From assembly GCA_947846985.1 (NCBI GenBank), contig CANTUZ010000006.1:49519207-49583206 (forward strand): 64,000 nt of DNA, in the 5' to 3' direction. The notes under the pieces are model-generated. The model had not been told where the DNA came from. It worked only from the letters and a program-made list of their open reading frames with translations, and did not search any database. The stretch's first letter is position 1. Each line of letters starts with the position of its first letter. Positions 1-11,595 of this stretch are shown here, piece after piece. The DNA is from Fratercula arctica (Eukaryota; Chordata; Aves; Charadriiformes; Alcidae). The position numbers were made by a program, and so were the translations under genes.

Positions 1-1200
1 TCTTAAATAATAATTGAAATGAACTTTTTGAGATGATCACTTTCAGAAGAAAAAAAAATCAGGACTAAAATACGGAAACGGAGTAATGATCTTATTGAAT
101 CATTATCTTTTTTAAAACATTTTTCTCCTATCTAGCATTTTAATCAAAGTTAAACCAAAGAAGTTTTGGTCTAGTTAAAAAATAATTTTAGCGAGATAAT
201 TTTAGAAAATTCATGGAGAAACTGTTCTGGGAACATGAGTGGGGACTCCATGTCATTGAAACCTGCGAGTCTCAAAGAAAAGCCCCAAAACAAACGAAAG
301 CCAAAGCAACACCCTTGGTACTCATTTGAGCTTAGTTTTCTTGGGACAAAAGTATTCTATTTCTAGGAAAACTTTCTCTTTCCTGATGCGCTCTGCCTAT
401 CAGAGAGGTACCCCTACCGCAGCTCTGTTTCCCTCTGGTTACTGCAGCCCTTACCTACAAGAATTTGGGAGATTATCAATATTGACCTTAATTTTCTGCA
501 TCCCAGCCCAGAGCCAAATTCATTGTAAAGCCCCCTACTCAAAACTGCTGTATCACACGCAGATTTATGCTTTATGTGGAAAAAGGAGGAAATAACATGG
601 AGAATAGACCTCTTCCCTGAAATGAACACATCAGATCGGGATGAAAATTTTCTCTGCCAAAACAAATCTTTCCTCAGCAACCTAGATTTGTGATAGGTCA
701 CAAATGAGGAATCAAAGCAAATGCTCACCAGACAGACGATGACATTATGAAGGCTTCCTAATAATGCTAGATGCACTATTTTTTTTCTTAGCTGCAATTT
801 TATGACTAAGCATAACACTTCTTATGAGTGACAGTAGAAAAGAACCATAAAAAGCTGACAGCATAATCTACGATTGTGGTCCAAAAGACTGGGAGATAAA
901 TGCACGAGGAAAGAAGAAAGCTAGTCTGGGGAGGAATTGTTCTAGAGCTCTGTGATAAGGGACTTGTTGAACAGTTTTGTGGCAGTTACACCAATATCAG
1001 GTGTGCATACTATGGAAGTAACCACAATAACAGCCTCCTATTTCTCTAGCACCTTCCTTCTAGATAGGTCATTATTTATATAGCACTTGGACGTGGGCTA
1101 GATGTGCCCTATAGGAATTTATAATCTCATTTTATTTGTGGTGTTCAGTTACTGTGGTGAACGGAGCCATTTATATCTAGAGACAGACAAGCAGGGTAGC
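1..1200. other. Non-coding AT-rich stretch, no gene seen
   Basis: The stretch is AT-rich with short homopolymer runs. The only open frames (326-595 plus, 818-414 minus) have no recognisable domain, no Kozak-flanked start and no splice-site framing. The segment at about 1071-1135 (TTATTTATATAGCACTTGG and the following bases) vaguely resembles the tail of an ancient amniote interspersed repeat, but it is too degraded to name. Confidence 0.6.
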
Positions 1201-1490
1201 AAACAACGGGGAGATGCAATGCAAGAAAAAGCAGCCAAAAATCAGGATGCCAGGGTGTTTATTCACCGAGAAGTTTGGGGTGACTTTCTTCAGCCACAAA
1301 GAGCAGTTACTTTCGGGTGATGGCATATCACGTTATACTTGAAATCAGAACAAATCCCTCCCGTGCATATTCTTCACGTTCATACTCATTGCTCATGTTC
1401 ATAGACATCGGATCAAGCCTGATCCAGGGGGGAGCAACTTTCACAGCCGTGCAGGACTGTGGTTATTTATACACCAAACCAATGGATACT
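1200..1490 (-). mobile_element. Possible degraded LTR fragment (minus strand)
   Basis: Read on the minus strand, this block has a CCAAT/ATTGG word (1479-1483 on the plus strand) and a TATA-like GTATAAATAA (complement of 1463-1472). About 200 bases further on is an AATAAA signal (complement of 1258-1263). That order and spacing is what a retroviral LTR shows (U3 promoter, R, poly(A) signal). I could not find clean TG...CA ends or a target-site duplication, and I do not recognise the family. It could be chance in AT-rich DNA. Confidence 0.25.
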
Positions 1491-1499
1491 GACAACACC

Positions 1500-1960
1500 G
1501 GACCACAAAACACTTCATTCCCAGTCCAGTGCTGGAGAACAAGACAGTTCAGCCAAAGTGGTAGAACAAGTGGACCTGTTGCGGAGCCCACACTGCAGCT
1601 GAGTAAATGCCATCACGGAGTCAAGATGCACCGACCACAGGAAAGGAGGTAGCCCCAAGCCACAGTTGGCCAGTTTTGCCGCCTGTCCGTAGCCCCCCTG
1701 GCTGAGCCCGGGCCCTTTGGCAGCCCACGTGCGAAAAGAGTGTACAGACCCCTCAGGGGAGAGCCCAACAACAAACTCACTCTCCACAACCCTTCAAGAA
1801 TCATACAAGGGAAGAGAAAGAAGCGATATCACACCTAACACGCAGTGTTGCTATTCCCAGCCCTTGACCTCTTGTTGTATGGTTCGTTACCCACAACATC
1901 AAGGCTCCCCAAAGCCACCTGCAAGAGAGTACAAGTAAAACGTTTTCACTTCTCTGTCTC
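1500..1960. other. Locally GC-richer block with no gene call
   Basis: This block is richer in G+C and CpG than its flanks. Short frames occur on both strands (1317-1652 and 1717-1938 plus; 1787-1515 minus) but none has a recognisable domain or splice framing. It may be the upstream (U3) side of the LTR-like block at 1200-1490, or an unrelated relic. Confidence 0.35.
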
Positions 1961-3801
1961 CTGAAATGAGTTATTTTTTAACAGAGAAGGTTTATTGATA
2001 GTATAAGCGTGAGAGAAAGAGCTACTTCTAATTAGATCCCTATAAGCAAAGGAGGTTTGGCGTGAGCAGGAAACATACATGGAATTAGAAGGAATACGAA
2101 GGTTTGGGAAGGATCCTCCTCTCTACTAAGAGAAGGTTAATAGTATTAGGAAAAATATACATAGAGAAAATCCTCTAGCAACAGGAGTAGCAGTGATTCA
2201 CCACTCATTCAGCATGTATTAGATTTGACGATGATATGCAAGAGCTCACTCATCCATCAACTCCTTTTCTTCATCATCATCAGTCCCTCATGGTAATGGG
2301 ACAGGGGTATTAGCAAGGCTGACATATAGTAATGATTTTTGGTTAACGAATCAGACCTAGCATTAATTACTTTGTCTTATCCTCACAGAATGACACTGTA
2401 AAGGTATTTTATTATCCCTTCTGTCAAATCACCATCCTACTCCCTTCAGCCCTTAGTCCTTTCATGCACTGGCTACGGCAGCTGACCAACAGGCCCCCGT
2501 GTAGCCAGTGCTACATCGTTAACGCTCACGTATAATGAGCTGCTCATAGGCACAGTATTACTCATGGGCACGGCTGATACCTATTTTGACACCATCCACA
2601 AAGAAAAAAAGAGACTGTAGTTGCTATGCGGATTAAAAAAAAAAAAATATTTTTCAACTAAAAAGAGACTGCCTGACTTCAACCGCGTAAGCCAAAATAC
2701 TTTTTCCTGATCTGTGTTCTAACGTTGTTCTTTACACAAGCACTGATTGTGTACACAAGATAATAGATGTTGGGAGAAAGTTTTCAGAATTGTTCATCTA
2801 GAATGAAAGGTGGATGTTTCCTAATCAAAATAACTGTGCACAGAGAAATGAATGAAAAGAAAACAAACCCAGCCATTATCCACTCGGCTCCATGAACAAA
2901 GTGTTAGGCTGAGCCAAGCACTGGTATCAATTTTCTTTGCCTAATGAAAAGGTTTTCCGAGATGTATTCCTTTCTGCTTCACTGTGGATTGACAATACAT
3001 TCTGACCTAATGGATGCTGATTACTGTTTCCATTATGCAAGGCTGACAGAAGCAATATTTCTTCGAACCACAACCTGTTGTTGAGCACAGAGCTGGTTGT
3101 AGTGTGACTCTGTGCCACAAAGGCCTTTTCATATCACATGTTCCTCATCTGCTTTGAGCCACCAGACCTCCTCTCACGTGGCAACAGGGAGACCTACGAG
3201 GCTGTCCTGCCGTCACAGCTGGGATATCATCACTGGGGAATAAAACCAGCACCATCTGGAAGTCTTGGTTCGACACGAAAACCAGATGAGACAGATATTA
3301 CGCTTCTACTCTCTAAATAAGACAAAAATGAAGTAAGCACTTGGGAAGTCCTTAGCTCCTCCTGATCTCCCCAAGGCTTCAACTGAGCACTACCAGAACT
3401 GGCACAAGAAACCACATCCTTCCTGCAAAACAGAAAAGAAAAATTTCAGCAGCGTCGCTACGTGCATCTTGTACCTACCCGACAGCTACTTCTATTTGGA
3501 GGATTTGGGAGTTTACCAAAGCAGGGGCAGAGCCTGGGCTGCTCGAGCCAGGGCCATTACGTACAGCCCTGCCATCGGCTCCTCACAAAGCAGCTTACAT
3601 CCTTGGTGCTTTGTTTGTATTTGTTCATCACGTATATCAGCTGTTTTTTCACCATTTACATTTCATAACGTAACAGCTAAGACAAATTCTTCCAAGCTCT
3701 GATAGCACACGAGACACTCCTCTTGCTGGGCACAGTACGGGCTGCACTTCCCGACGTGAGCTTCAGATGTCCCTTCCCACCACAAGAAATGGGCCTGGTC
3801 A
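1961..3801. other. Non-coding stretch, no gene seen
   Basis: There is no recognisable coding or RNA gene. An A-run lies at about 2635-2647. The segment 2371-2425 (CCTCACAGAATGACACTGTA, then a TTATTATCCC word) resembles the conserved part of an ancient MIR/L2-type repeat, but weakly. The short open frames at 3138-3320 and 3469-3702 look like chance. Confidence 0.5.
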
Positions 3802-3868
3802 ATCATAGAACCATAGAACCATAGGGTTGGAAGGGACCTCTGGAGATCATCTAGTCCAACCCCCAAAT
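3802..3868 (-). mobile_element. CR1 LINE 3' end, severely 5'-truncated (minus strand)
   Basis: The block starts with octamer-like units (ATCATAGAACCATAGAACC) followed by GGTTGGAAGGGACC and CTGGAGATCATCTAGTCC. That is the reverse complement of the CR1 3' terminus. Only about 70 bases are recognisable, the usual outcome of abortive reverse transcription from the 3' end. It lies head-to-head with the plus-strand CR1 that begins about 50 bases on. Confidence 0.85.
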
Positions 3869-3921
3869 GCAGGGTGCAGTTAATCTCACAAGACCGTGCA
3901 AGGCAGGAGACCAACAGACTT

Positions 3922-4352
3922 AGGGGACTGGAACACCTCTCTGATGAAGAAAGGCTGAGGAACTTAGGAACTTGGGTCTTTTCAGTCTGGAAAAAAGAAG
4001 ACTGAGGGGGGATCTTATCAACGCTTATAAGTACTTCAAGGGTGGGTGTCAGGAGGATGGGGCCAGGCTCTTCTCAGTGGTGCCCGGGGACAGGACAAGG
4101 GATAACGGGCACAACCTTGAATGTAGGAAGTTCCATCACAACATGAGGAGGAACTTCTTTCCTTTGAGGGTGGCAGAGCCCTGGCACAGGCTGCCCAGAG
4201 AGGTGGGAGAGTCTCCGTCTCTGGAGACATTCCAACCCCGCCTGGACGCGTTCCTGTGCCACCTGCTGTGGGTGACCCTGCTCTGGCAGGGGGTGGGACT
4301 GGATGATCTCCAGAGGTCCCTTCCAACCCCCGACCATTCTGTGATTCTGTGA
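3922..4352 (+). mobile_element. CR1 LINE 3' fragment (end of ORF2 plus 3' tail)
   Basis: The fragment is 5'-truncated and ends in octamer units (ATTCTGTGATTCTGTGA, 4336-4352). It carries the last part of CR1 ORF2 and the short 3' region. A frame open from 3972 to the tail (126 codons) shows the C-terminal ORF2 words [18 protein letters not shown] and [13 protein letters not shown], so this copy still lacks a stop over most of that span. The reverse-transcriptase and endonuclease domains are absent, so it is immobile. The intact frame and clean tail suggest a moderately recent insertion. Confidence 0.92.
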
Positions 4353-5351
4353 GACTGGTGTCTGAGGTGCTGTGCCATCATCAGGTGTTAAATAGCAACA
4401 TGTCCTGGGCTCCAGAAGTAGGAAATGAGGAAAAAAACAAACAGCCAGTGCTAAAGTTACAAGTGTGCGGGATGGCTCTGAAGAAAATAGGGTGAGTAAG
4501 GGAGATTAAAGGTGGAAAGCCCAGGATGAGAGGCAGAAGAAAGAGTATTCGCTGTGGAGCAGGGTATTCACCATCTCCTGTGTCTGACCTGTCACAGTGG
4601 GAGCTGCTCTGAGGCTACTCAGTGCTTTACCTCCCTCTTGGTTTCGGCATCACCGTGCCGGGCAGCCATCTCGGGAGAGACCCTCCATAGCGCTCTTTGC
4701 TTTGCCCCCGTGATCAGCATCGCTACGTTTTGTGGAAACCCTCAACGTCCTCTAAATTAGACTGATCCTCACTAAACCGGCTGTGAAACACGCTTGTGCC
4801 TGCAGAGCCTCAGGAAAAAGAAAAAAAAAAACAAAACAAAGCAAAACCAAAAACAACAAACAAACCAAACCACCAAAATGAAAAGAAGCCTTTTTTCTAA
4901 AGAGTATTAAAGGAGAACTAACGCGGTATTCACACGCTGGGTGGGGAGGCCTGAGTCAGTGCAAGGAAGTGGTTGTTCCTCTACATCACCTCAAACCACT
5001 CCGAGCTTCACCGAGCCCCTGAGGGAATCTTCTCCCAGAGAGAACAAACTAAAATATGTTCCTGAGTTTTTTGTGTGTGAATTCGCTCCCCGTTTGGCTT
5101 ATATTCACTCCAGCTACCTCCTATCAGACAAACGTTGCGGCAAGAGGCAGGGCACAGCCAGCACTGGGGACCGTTGCCTGGACCCCGTTCCCGTGTGCCG
5201 GGCAGCAGAGCCCGCGCCATCCCTCACCAGTTCTCCCCAGTCCCTGCCGATCCCAAGAAAACCAAAACTTCTGCGATTGCTTGGAGGATTTCTCCCTGCA
5301 CTTCTGTCGTGTCCAGGGCTTCCCCTCCCAAACGGCAGGTTGCTGGGTGAT

Positions 5352-5388
<37 letters not shown>

Positions 5389-7359
5389 TTGCACCGAGAG
5401 CAAAACCATTTGTTGCTTTTAAAATAACAACCAGAAGGACAGAAAAAAAAACAGCCCAAAACATTGCTGGATGCGATTATTCTGCAGGAACCTAATTGCT
5501 GGCATGGTGCCACCAAAGGCACAGCAGCTGAAGGCAGGACAGAAACACCTGAAAAGCCACGGAGCAATCAATTGCCACCAAGAAGTCATTACTTGTGCGG
5601 TCGTGGGTTTATTTTTCTGGGGACCAAAGGGGACATAGGGTTCTATAGCTCCGTGAACTACAAATTTTCACACCTGGCCGATATTGCAGGTAATCCACTT
5701 CTACACTAGTGAAAATACACTGCTGTCCTGAACTTGCCCAACACAAGCAATTTGGGCTTTTTTACTGACACCCCACAGCAAAGAGCTGCAGAGAGGACGG
5801 CGCTCAGCCTGTGCCGCTCCGTGCCAGATATTCCCATGGCCCCACTTCCCTCTTGGCTTTCTCTGAGGACACCTGGTACATCTTCTCCACTGGCCACCTG
5901 CACCCAGGCAGAGGGACCCCTGCCCAGGGCCCAGCTCTGGCTCTCAGGGTTGCCAGCCCTTTGCTTGCCAGTCAAGCCTGAGATGGAGGGGTTTGCCTCA
6001 ATGGTACCGTACCAGTCTCCTGAGGAGCCACTTAATGGCACTGATGATCAGCAGGACGATGTCCAGTCTATAGAGGTCTCCTACTTAAACTACAAAAGGT
6101 GGAAAAGGAAACAGATGAAGTAACCTCCTTAAAAATCAAGCAGAGGCACAAGTAAAACCACAACTCCCCCAAGTTCTGTGCCACAGATTTATTCTTGGAG
6201 CCACAGACCACAGCACTAAGATGTTGCCTGACTTCAAACGCCTGCGTGGGGGAATGAGAGCAGCAGCTCTTTCTAGCTCCCTTTTGCTATGCAAGATAAT
6301 CCTGATACATCTCACACATCCGTGATGCATCCTGTCACCTGGCTGCCTTTCCTGCACTGGACACCTCCGATGATCTGTTTAGCACCTTACCTGATGCGCA
6401 GGACACATAGTTTGGATTGTGAATTATTCAGAGTGCTGCACGTGGTGAATATGAATTTTGTTTGCGATTCTTGAGCTACTGAGATCCTACATCAATGCCG
6501 TGTAGGAAACAGCTATGGACACATGCCTCGTGCATAGCTATGCCTTGCCATCGCTCTGCAAAGCTGTACCCTCTTCCAGAACTGATTGATAGTGGCTCAT
6601 GTAACATGGATGTCTTTACCAATGGAAACCGTGCTCACACAACCGTTCCATAAGACATGCAGCCGCACCAGCATTTGCATATTTGTGTGCTTCGTTTAAA
6701 AGGGTCTGCTATGTGTTGTGGCTTATTTTCCAGGCAAGGGTAAGTCATATTTTCCTAGCTCTTCAATTTGTACCAACTTCACCCTCCTTCAATTCCCTCC
6801 AGTTCGCTGCGAGCTCTGCCGTTGCGATACTTTTCCATTTAGATGAACAAATAAGTCGCACAGCCCCTTGGAAACGGTTACCACAGGTATTCAGGAAATA
6901 GCTGGCAAGAAGAATGCGGCGGTTCACATTCCCCCGGGGCAAGCACAAGACTGGCACAGTGCGAAACCAAGCCAAAAATTCATAAATACAGATGAAAAGA
7001 AAATTCAGCCTAATCCTTTTCCAAAGCCGATCCTTAGTGAATCCCCGAGGTGACAGGCTGAGTACACACCTGGCTTTCTGCTGACATTATAATGGCTGAT
7101 AACACTTTGGCAAACGAGTAGTGGGGAATGATCAAGTGAAAAAGCTTTCGCCTCCTTAGCCGTGCCCAAAATAGAGCTCTGGTTGTATCTCACGTAACCT
7201 CAGCAGGAAACTTCACCGCCTGAAAGCAGCACTGCAGCAGCCTCAGAAACAGAGCTGGGGAGACCATTGTACCAAGAGGGAATGCTGGTTCCCTGAAACA
7301 AAAAAGCTCTGCAGAAAGATGCTGATCAGGATAACAAGGCAAATCAGGAAACCATATGG
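4353..7359. other. Non-coding stretch with A-rich and T-rich tracts
   Basis: No gene is recognised. It contains an A/C-rich low-complexity tract (about 4812-4880), a T29 run (5357-5385) and a GC-richer part (about 5130-5350 and 5730-6020). The frame 5734-6123 (129 codons, plus) ends in a lysine-rich stretch but has no recognisable domain, splice framing or signal peptide. I do not call it a gene. Confidence 0.5.
5357..5385. repeat. Poly-T run (T29)
   Basis: Uninterrupted run of 29 T in the sequence as given. It could be the poly(A) end of a minus-strand retrocopy, but the sequence on the far side is not recognisable as a processed transcript, so a simple homopolymer is the safer call. Length is prone to assembly error. 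Confidence 0.95.
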
Positions 7360-7632
7360 AATCATAGAACCATAGAATCATTTAGGTTGGAAGAAACCCT
7401 TGGGATCATCGAGTCCAACCATCAACCCCACTCTACAAAGTTCTCCCCTACACCATATCCCCCAACACCACATCTAAATGACTCTTAAACACATTCAGGG
7501 ATGGTGACTCCACCACCTCCCTGGGCAGCCTATTCCAGTGTCTGACCACTCTTTCTCGGAAGAATTTTTTCCTAATGTCCAGCCTAAACCTCCCCTGATG
7601 CAGCTTTAACCCATTCCCCCTTGTTCTATCGC
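7360..7632 (-). mobile_element. CR1 LINE 3' fragment (minus strand)
   Basis: The tail octamers (ATCATAGAACCATAGAATCA) are at the left end, followed by GGTTGGAAGAAACC and ATCGAGTCCAACCATCAACC. ORF2-derived sequence follows, including the complements of the CTCCCTGGGCAG and TCTGACCACTCTTT words. It diverges from CR1 beyond about 7632, giving a 5'-truncated copy of about 270 bases. The word ATCGAGTCCAACC groups it with the copies at 32.9 and 35.9 kb rather than with those at 11.1 and 28.4 kb, so at least two CR1 subfamilies are present. Confidence 0.9.
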
Positions 7633-10070
7633 CTTCTATTCCCTTCTTGTTCTAACTTGGCCAGCAACCCGCCTGCCAGGCTGACTGTCCACCAACCCTA
7701 CCTTCCAAAATCCTATTTTCTTTCATTTCTTTGCAAATTAGGCTGCAGCTCCCACTGAACGGTACCTAGTCTCTGGTTATGCAGAAGAGTTTCCCCAGCG
7801 CTTCACGGCAGTCTGGTTTTGGACTTTTTTTTCTCCCTACGTGCTGGTTTCAAACAGGAATTTCAGCTTCTAGCCAGGTTTATTTCTAACAATAACAGCC
7901 AGATCCTCATTTGCTATAGATGTCTATATCCCCTTAGAAAATAAGGTTAACACCCGAGTAGAGGTGTGCCAGGTTGGGTTTCAGGGAGCACTGTGATCCG
8001 ACTTCCACTTCAGCCCCAGGATTTGGGGATCTTGGGGTAGAAACTGCACATTCACATTTCCTTCAATATGGTGCTTGACTTTTAACCACAACCTTTGGTG
8101 AAAATCCAAGCACTCAAAGACTGCGTGATCTTTTATCACGTATTACTTTAAATATCTGCTGCTTGTCACTTCCTCTCTTGGGTCTGTGTAGAAACATTTC
8201 TACTGACGCCACCCAAAAAGCAAGTTAGTACAGACCTACACGAGCCCATTAGCCTCTAAGTGGCCACGCCGACTTAAATGGAAAGACTCCAGCTGACTTC
8301 CTGGGAAGCTGAATCAGGTCGGTAACAAAGGTTGCAAATTCAGGTTTGGTTCAGCAGCACGGAAGTTCAGAGACTTGCCCAGATCTGTTGAATACATGCA
8401 ATCACCAAGACTTTTGCACTTTGCAAGAGCAAATGCTACCGTAAGAGTCTTGAAAATGAGGATACTGCAAGACTAAACCTTCACGTGGCACCCCCGCTAT
8501 ACTGAGAATTGAAAAAAGAAAGGTGAAAAAGGGGGCGTTTGGTATAGAAGTGAATATCATCTCAAAAGGGGACATTTTTCTCTTTTTTTCTTTTTTTTTT
8601 CTTTTTCTTTTCTTTCCTGGATGGTCATCTTTATTTCGCTTCCTTTATGGCGTTGGCTCTTTTCATCTGGAGAAACAGTGTGCTCCTCGCTGCTTTCTCA
8701 GGTGCCAGCCTTGGTCCAAATGACGATCTTAAACCACATACATTATTAGTTACGCGTCTCTTGCGATCAGCTCCTCTCCTCAACAAAGGGCTTCTGCTCC
8801 CTTATTAACAGTATTTCATGGCAGCAGAGACAGATGTAGACTGACAAAGGCATATGAAATAATGAACGAGGCAATGAAAGCCCCTTGGATTTTCCTATTC
8901 TACCCCATAGCACAGGACAAGAATAAGGAAACATTTCATGAAATTAGAAAGGCTGCAAAGGCTGATACGGATTAAAGGAAAGACTTTTCCTCTTTGAACA
9001 CAGTTTATAACCAGCCTGTGAAATTAACTGCTGCCTACTCAGAGCTGGGGCAGAACGGGATCATCTTTTCTGTGTCATTTTTTAATGCGGGATCTAGCAA
9101 TAGTCATACCCGCAAAGCACATTTTGAAATAAAGTAATAAGGGAACATCTTAGTTAAAAGAACAGATGAAACAGGAGGTATTGGTCTGCCAAGGCCCTTA
9201 CGGGAGATGTTGTTTGTTGCCTGGCTGGATTAGCCTTAACCACGCTCTTAAAAGAAGCGGGCTTAGACTAAGACGCTTGAAAAGCGGATGGAGGCAAGAA
9301 GCCTCACGAAGAAAGGGGAGAGGCCAAGGAAGGAAGAGCGAGATGCAGAGTCAACGAGCCAAAGACCTTCAGAAGTCTGGGTGGACTTCTGGCGTACGAT
9401 GGGCAGTTCTGTCTGCCCCGCAGCAGGAATGATGCTTAGGGCAAGTCAGCAATAATGCCTTGCTGAACCAGGGCACGTCAGGAGCTACGGGCACAGGGGC
9501 CACTGAACTGGCAGTGTCTGCCCAGCCGGGGGCGAGAGGGGCAGGGAAGCCTCGTGTCTTGGCACGCAGGGGCTGAGCACCAAAGCCAGGCGGCTCCGGC
9601 AGCAGGGCAGCTGTTTGCACAGCGCACAGCCCAAGCTCCGCACTGCTCTGGGGGTTGTGGTTTGCCATACAAACTCACGGGGCAGCCTTCGTTACTGAGG
9701 AAACCGCACTGCGCTGCAGCTCATGGTGGCAAGCACCTTCAAATGACAAAACCGAAGGTGGTCTAATCCTCTCTCATAATAAATGCAGTAGTAAAGTTAT
9801 GTTCAGCTCCTCTTGTAAACTTGTTTATGTGCCTATAAATCCCCAGTGCTAACTTCTTATTCCTCTGGAGTTACTCCCAACAGCGCTGCTGGTCACAGTC
9901 CTCTTCCACCACCAGCAGCTCTGCAGAAACGGCAGCGGGACAACACAAAGACCACACTGGACTTCCCCACCAGCTCCTTTCGGTAAGATGAAAATCACAT
10001 GCTGTAGTACTCAGAGTCAAAAGCTCATTGCAGTAGCTTAAGATCCACTGGCAAAATTAAAAGTGATAAG
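7633..10070. other. Non-coding stretch, no gene seen
   Basis: There is no supportable gene. A pyrimidine/T-rich tract lies at about 8577-8620. The G+C-richer part at 9200-9760 has short frames on both strands (9166-9432 plus, 9668-9369 minus, 9554-9766 plus) with no recognisable domain. They overlap each other in opposing frames, which is typical of chance openness in GC-richer DNA. Confidence 0.5.
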
Positions 10071-10080
10071 GGATGTTAAT

Positions 10081-10150
10081 CTTCATGCTCCAGGGTATAA
10101 ACTAATTACCATCGGGAGTCAGGAGGAAGCTTCCCTCTTTATACTGATAC
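10081..10150 (+). repeat. Possible ancient LINE (CR1-like) 3' UTR remnant
   Basis: The words CTTCATGCTCCAGGGTATAA, then AATTACCATCGGGAGTCAGG and AAGCTTCCC resemble a block I associate with the 3' region of old CR1-like repeats in reptile and bird genomes. No tail or flanking duplication remains. A profile search would be needed to confirm it. Confidence 0.4.
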
Positions 10151-10190
10151 AGCCTTTTACTGTTGCCTGGGAAAACGATGAGTTTGGAAG

Positions 10191-11129
10191 AGGTTGTTCT
10201 TCTCTCTGATGTATTGACCTTTGTCAAAGACTGGATTCTCAGTTAGTGCATCAATGGCCAATTTTAGGATGACATTCCTGTGTTGCTGTATCACCTTCCA
10301 TTCAAATACATCCCTTTGATTTAACATCCATGAGCAAGGTAATGCCCCGCGGCCTTGGATTTGTCAAACTGTTTACCCTTTTTATTCCAGAGATTAGTGC
10401 AATCTTACACGCAAAGCACAAGTGAACACAGGCATTGCTCCACAACTCGCCTTTCATCGGAAAGGTTAGTGTTCCCTCCATGCCTTTTGGAGGCAGCAGC
10501 AATGGTGACACTGGTACAGACCTAAGCCTTTCATCAATGAGCAGCGTGGCAGCTCTATTTGTTTGAGCCCTTGCTGACACCCACAGTCTCTGTAACTCAG
10601 TCTGACAGATTGAGGCCATGTTCCAGATCTCACAAAAGAAGCAGAGGCGGGTATTGATTTTTCTGTTATTGTTGGTGATTTGCTGCTTCATTCCTTTAAC
10701 AAATGTTAAAAAAAATATATATAGTAAACAGGAAGGTCACAGCTGCAGGTTGGCAGAGCACACGGTGTTGTTTCCCCTGTTATTCTCTTCTGTCTCTTTC
10801 TGATTCAATGGGCATGTTCCACAGACCTTGAGCAACAACACTGGCTAAATATGAAAAAATAGCCATGAAGCTGCTAAGAACCCAGAGGGGCTGCAGGAGG
10901 AATCTGGTTTCAAGCATCTTTCATGCTGCTACTTTGCTTAAGGCTCCTGAATCACAGCTCAGTAACAGCTGTATTTATAGCTTCTCCTGCACTAACTCGG
11001 GCATGGAGATAACCTTCATGTTCACATGGAAACCAGGCCCCTCAGATTTCTACATACAGGCTTTGCCCTAACTCCCCTCGGGCATGGAGTCATTTGTCAA
11101 GCCCAGGTACAGTGCAGGTCCTACCACAG
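10191..11129. other. Non-coding stretch, no gene seen
   Basis: Nothing recognisable beyond short chance frames (for example 10691-10302 minus, 10865-11071 plus). Confidence 0.5.
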
Positions 11130-11595
11130 ATCATAGAATGGTTTGGGTTGGAAGGGACCTTAAAGATCACCTCATTCCCACCCCCCTGCCCTGGGCAGGG
11201 ACACCTCCCACCAGCCCAGGTTGCTCCAAGCCCCGTCCAACCTGGCCTTGAACCCCTCCAGGGATGGGGCAGCCACAGCTTCTCTGGGCAACCTGGGCCA
11301 GGGGCTCACCCCCCTCACAGCAAAGAATTTCTTCCTAATATCTCATCTCAATCTCCCCTCTTCCAGTTTAAAACCATTCCCCCTCGTCCCATGGCTCCCC
11401 TCCCTGATCCAGAGTCCCTCCCCAGCTTTCCTGCAGCCCCTTTAGGGACTGGAAGGTCTCCCCGGAGCCTTCTCTTCTCCAGGCTGAACCCCCCCAGCTC
11501 TCTCAGCCTGTCCTCACAGCAGAGGGGCTCCAGCCCCCCCAGCATCTTCAATGTGCTGAGTGCTGCTGGCCTTGTCCCCTCACTTCTCCAGGTAC
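11130..11595 (-). mobile_element. CR1 LINE 3' fragment, young-looking (minus strand)
   Basis: It starts with ATCATAGAATGG, then GGTTGGAAGGGACCTTAAAG, and continues through ORF2-derived sequence. The minus frame 11671-11348 shows the word [10 protein letters not shown]. About 465 bases are recognisable. It matches the copy at 28.43 kb over an uninterrupted run of more than 100 bases by eye, so the two belong to the same recently active subfamily. The reverse-transcriptase core is missing. Confidence 0.93.

Noticed and set aside
5734..6123. 129-codon plus-strand frame ending in a basic stretch
   Set aside because: No domain recognised. The frame 6041-5706 on the opposite strand is almost as long, which is typical of chance openness.
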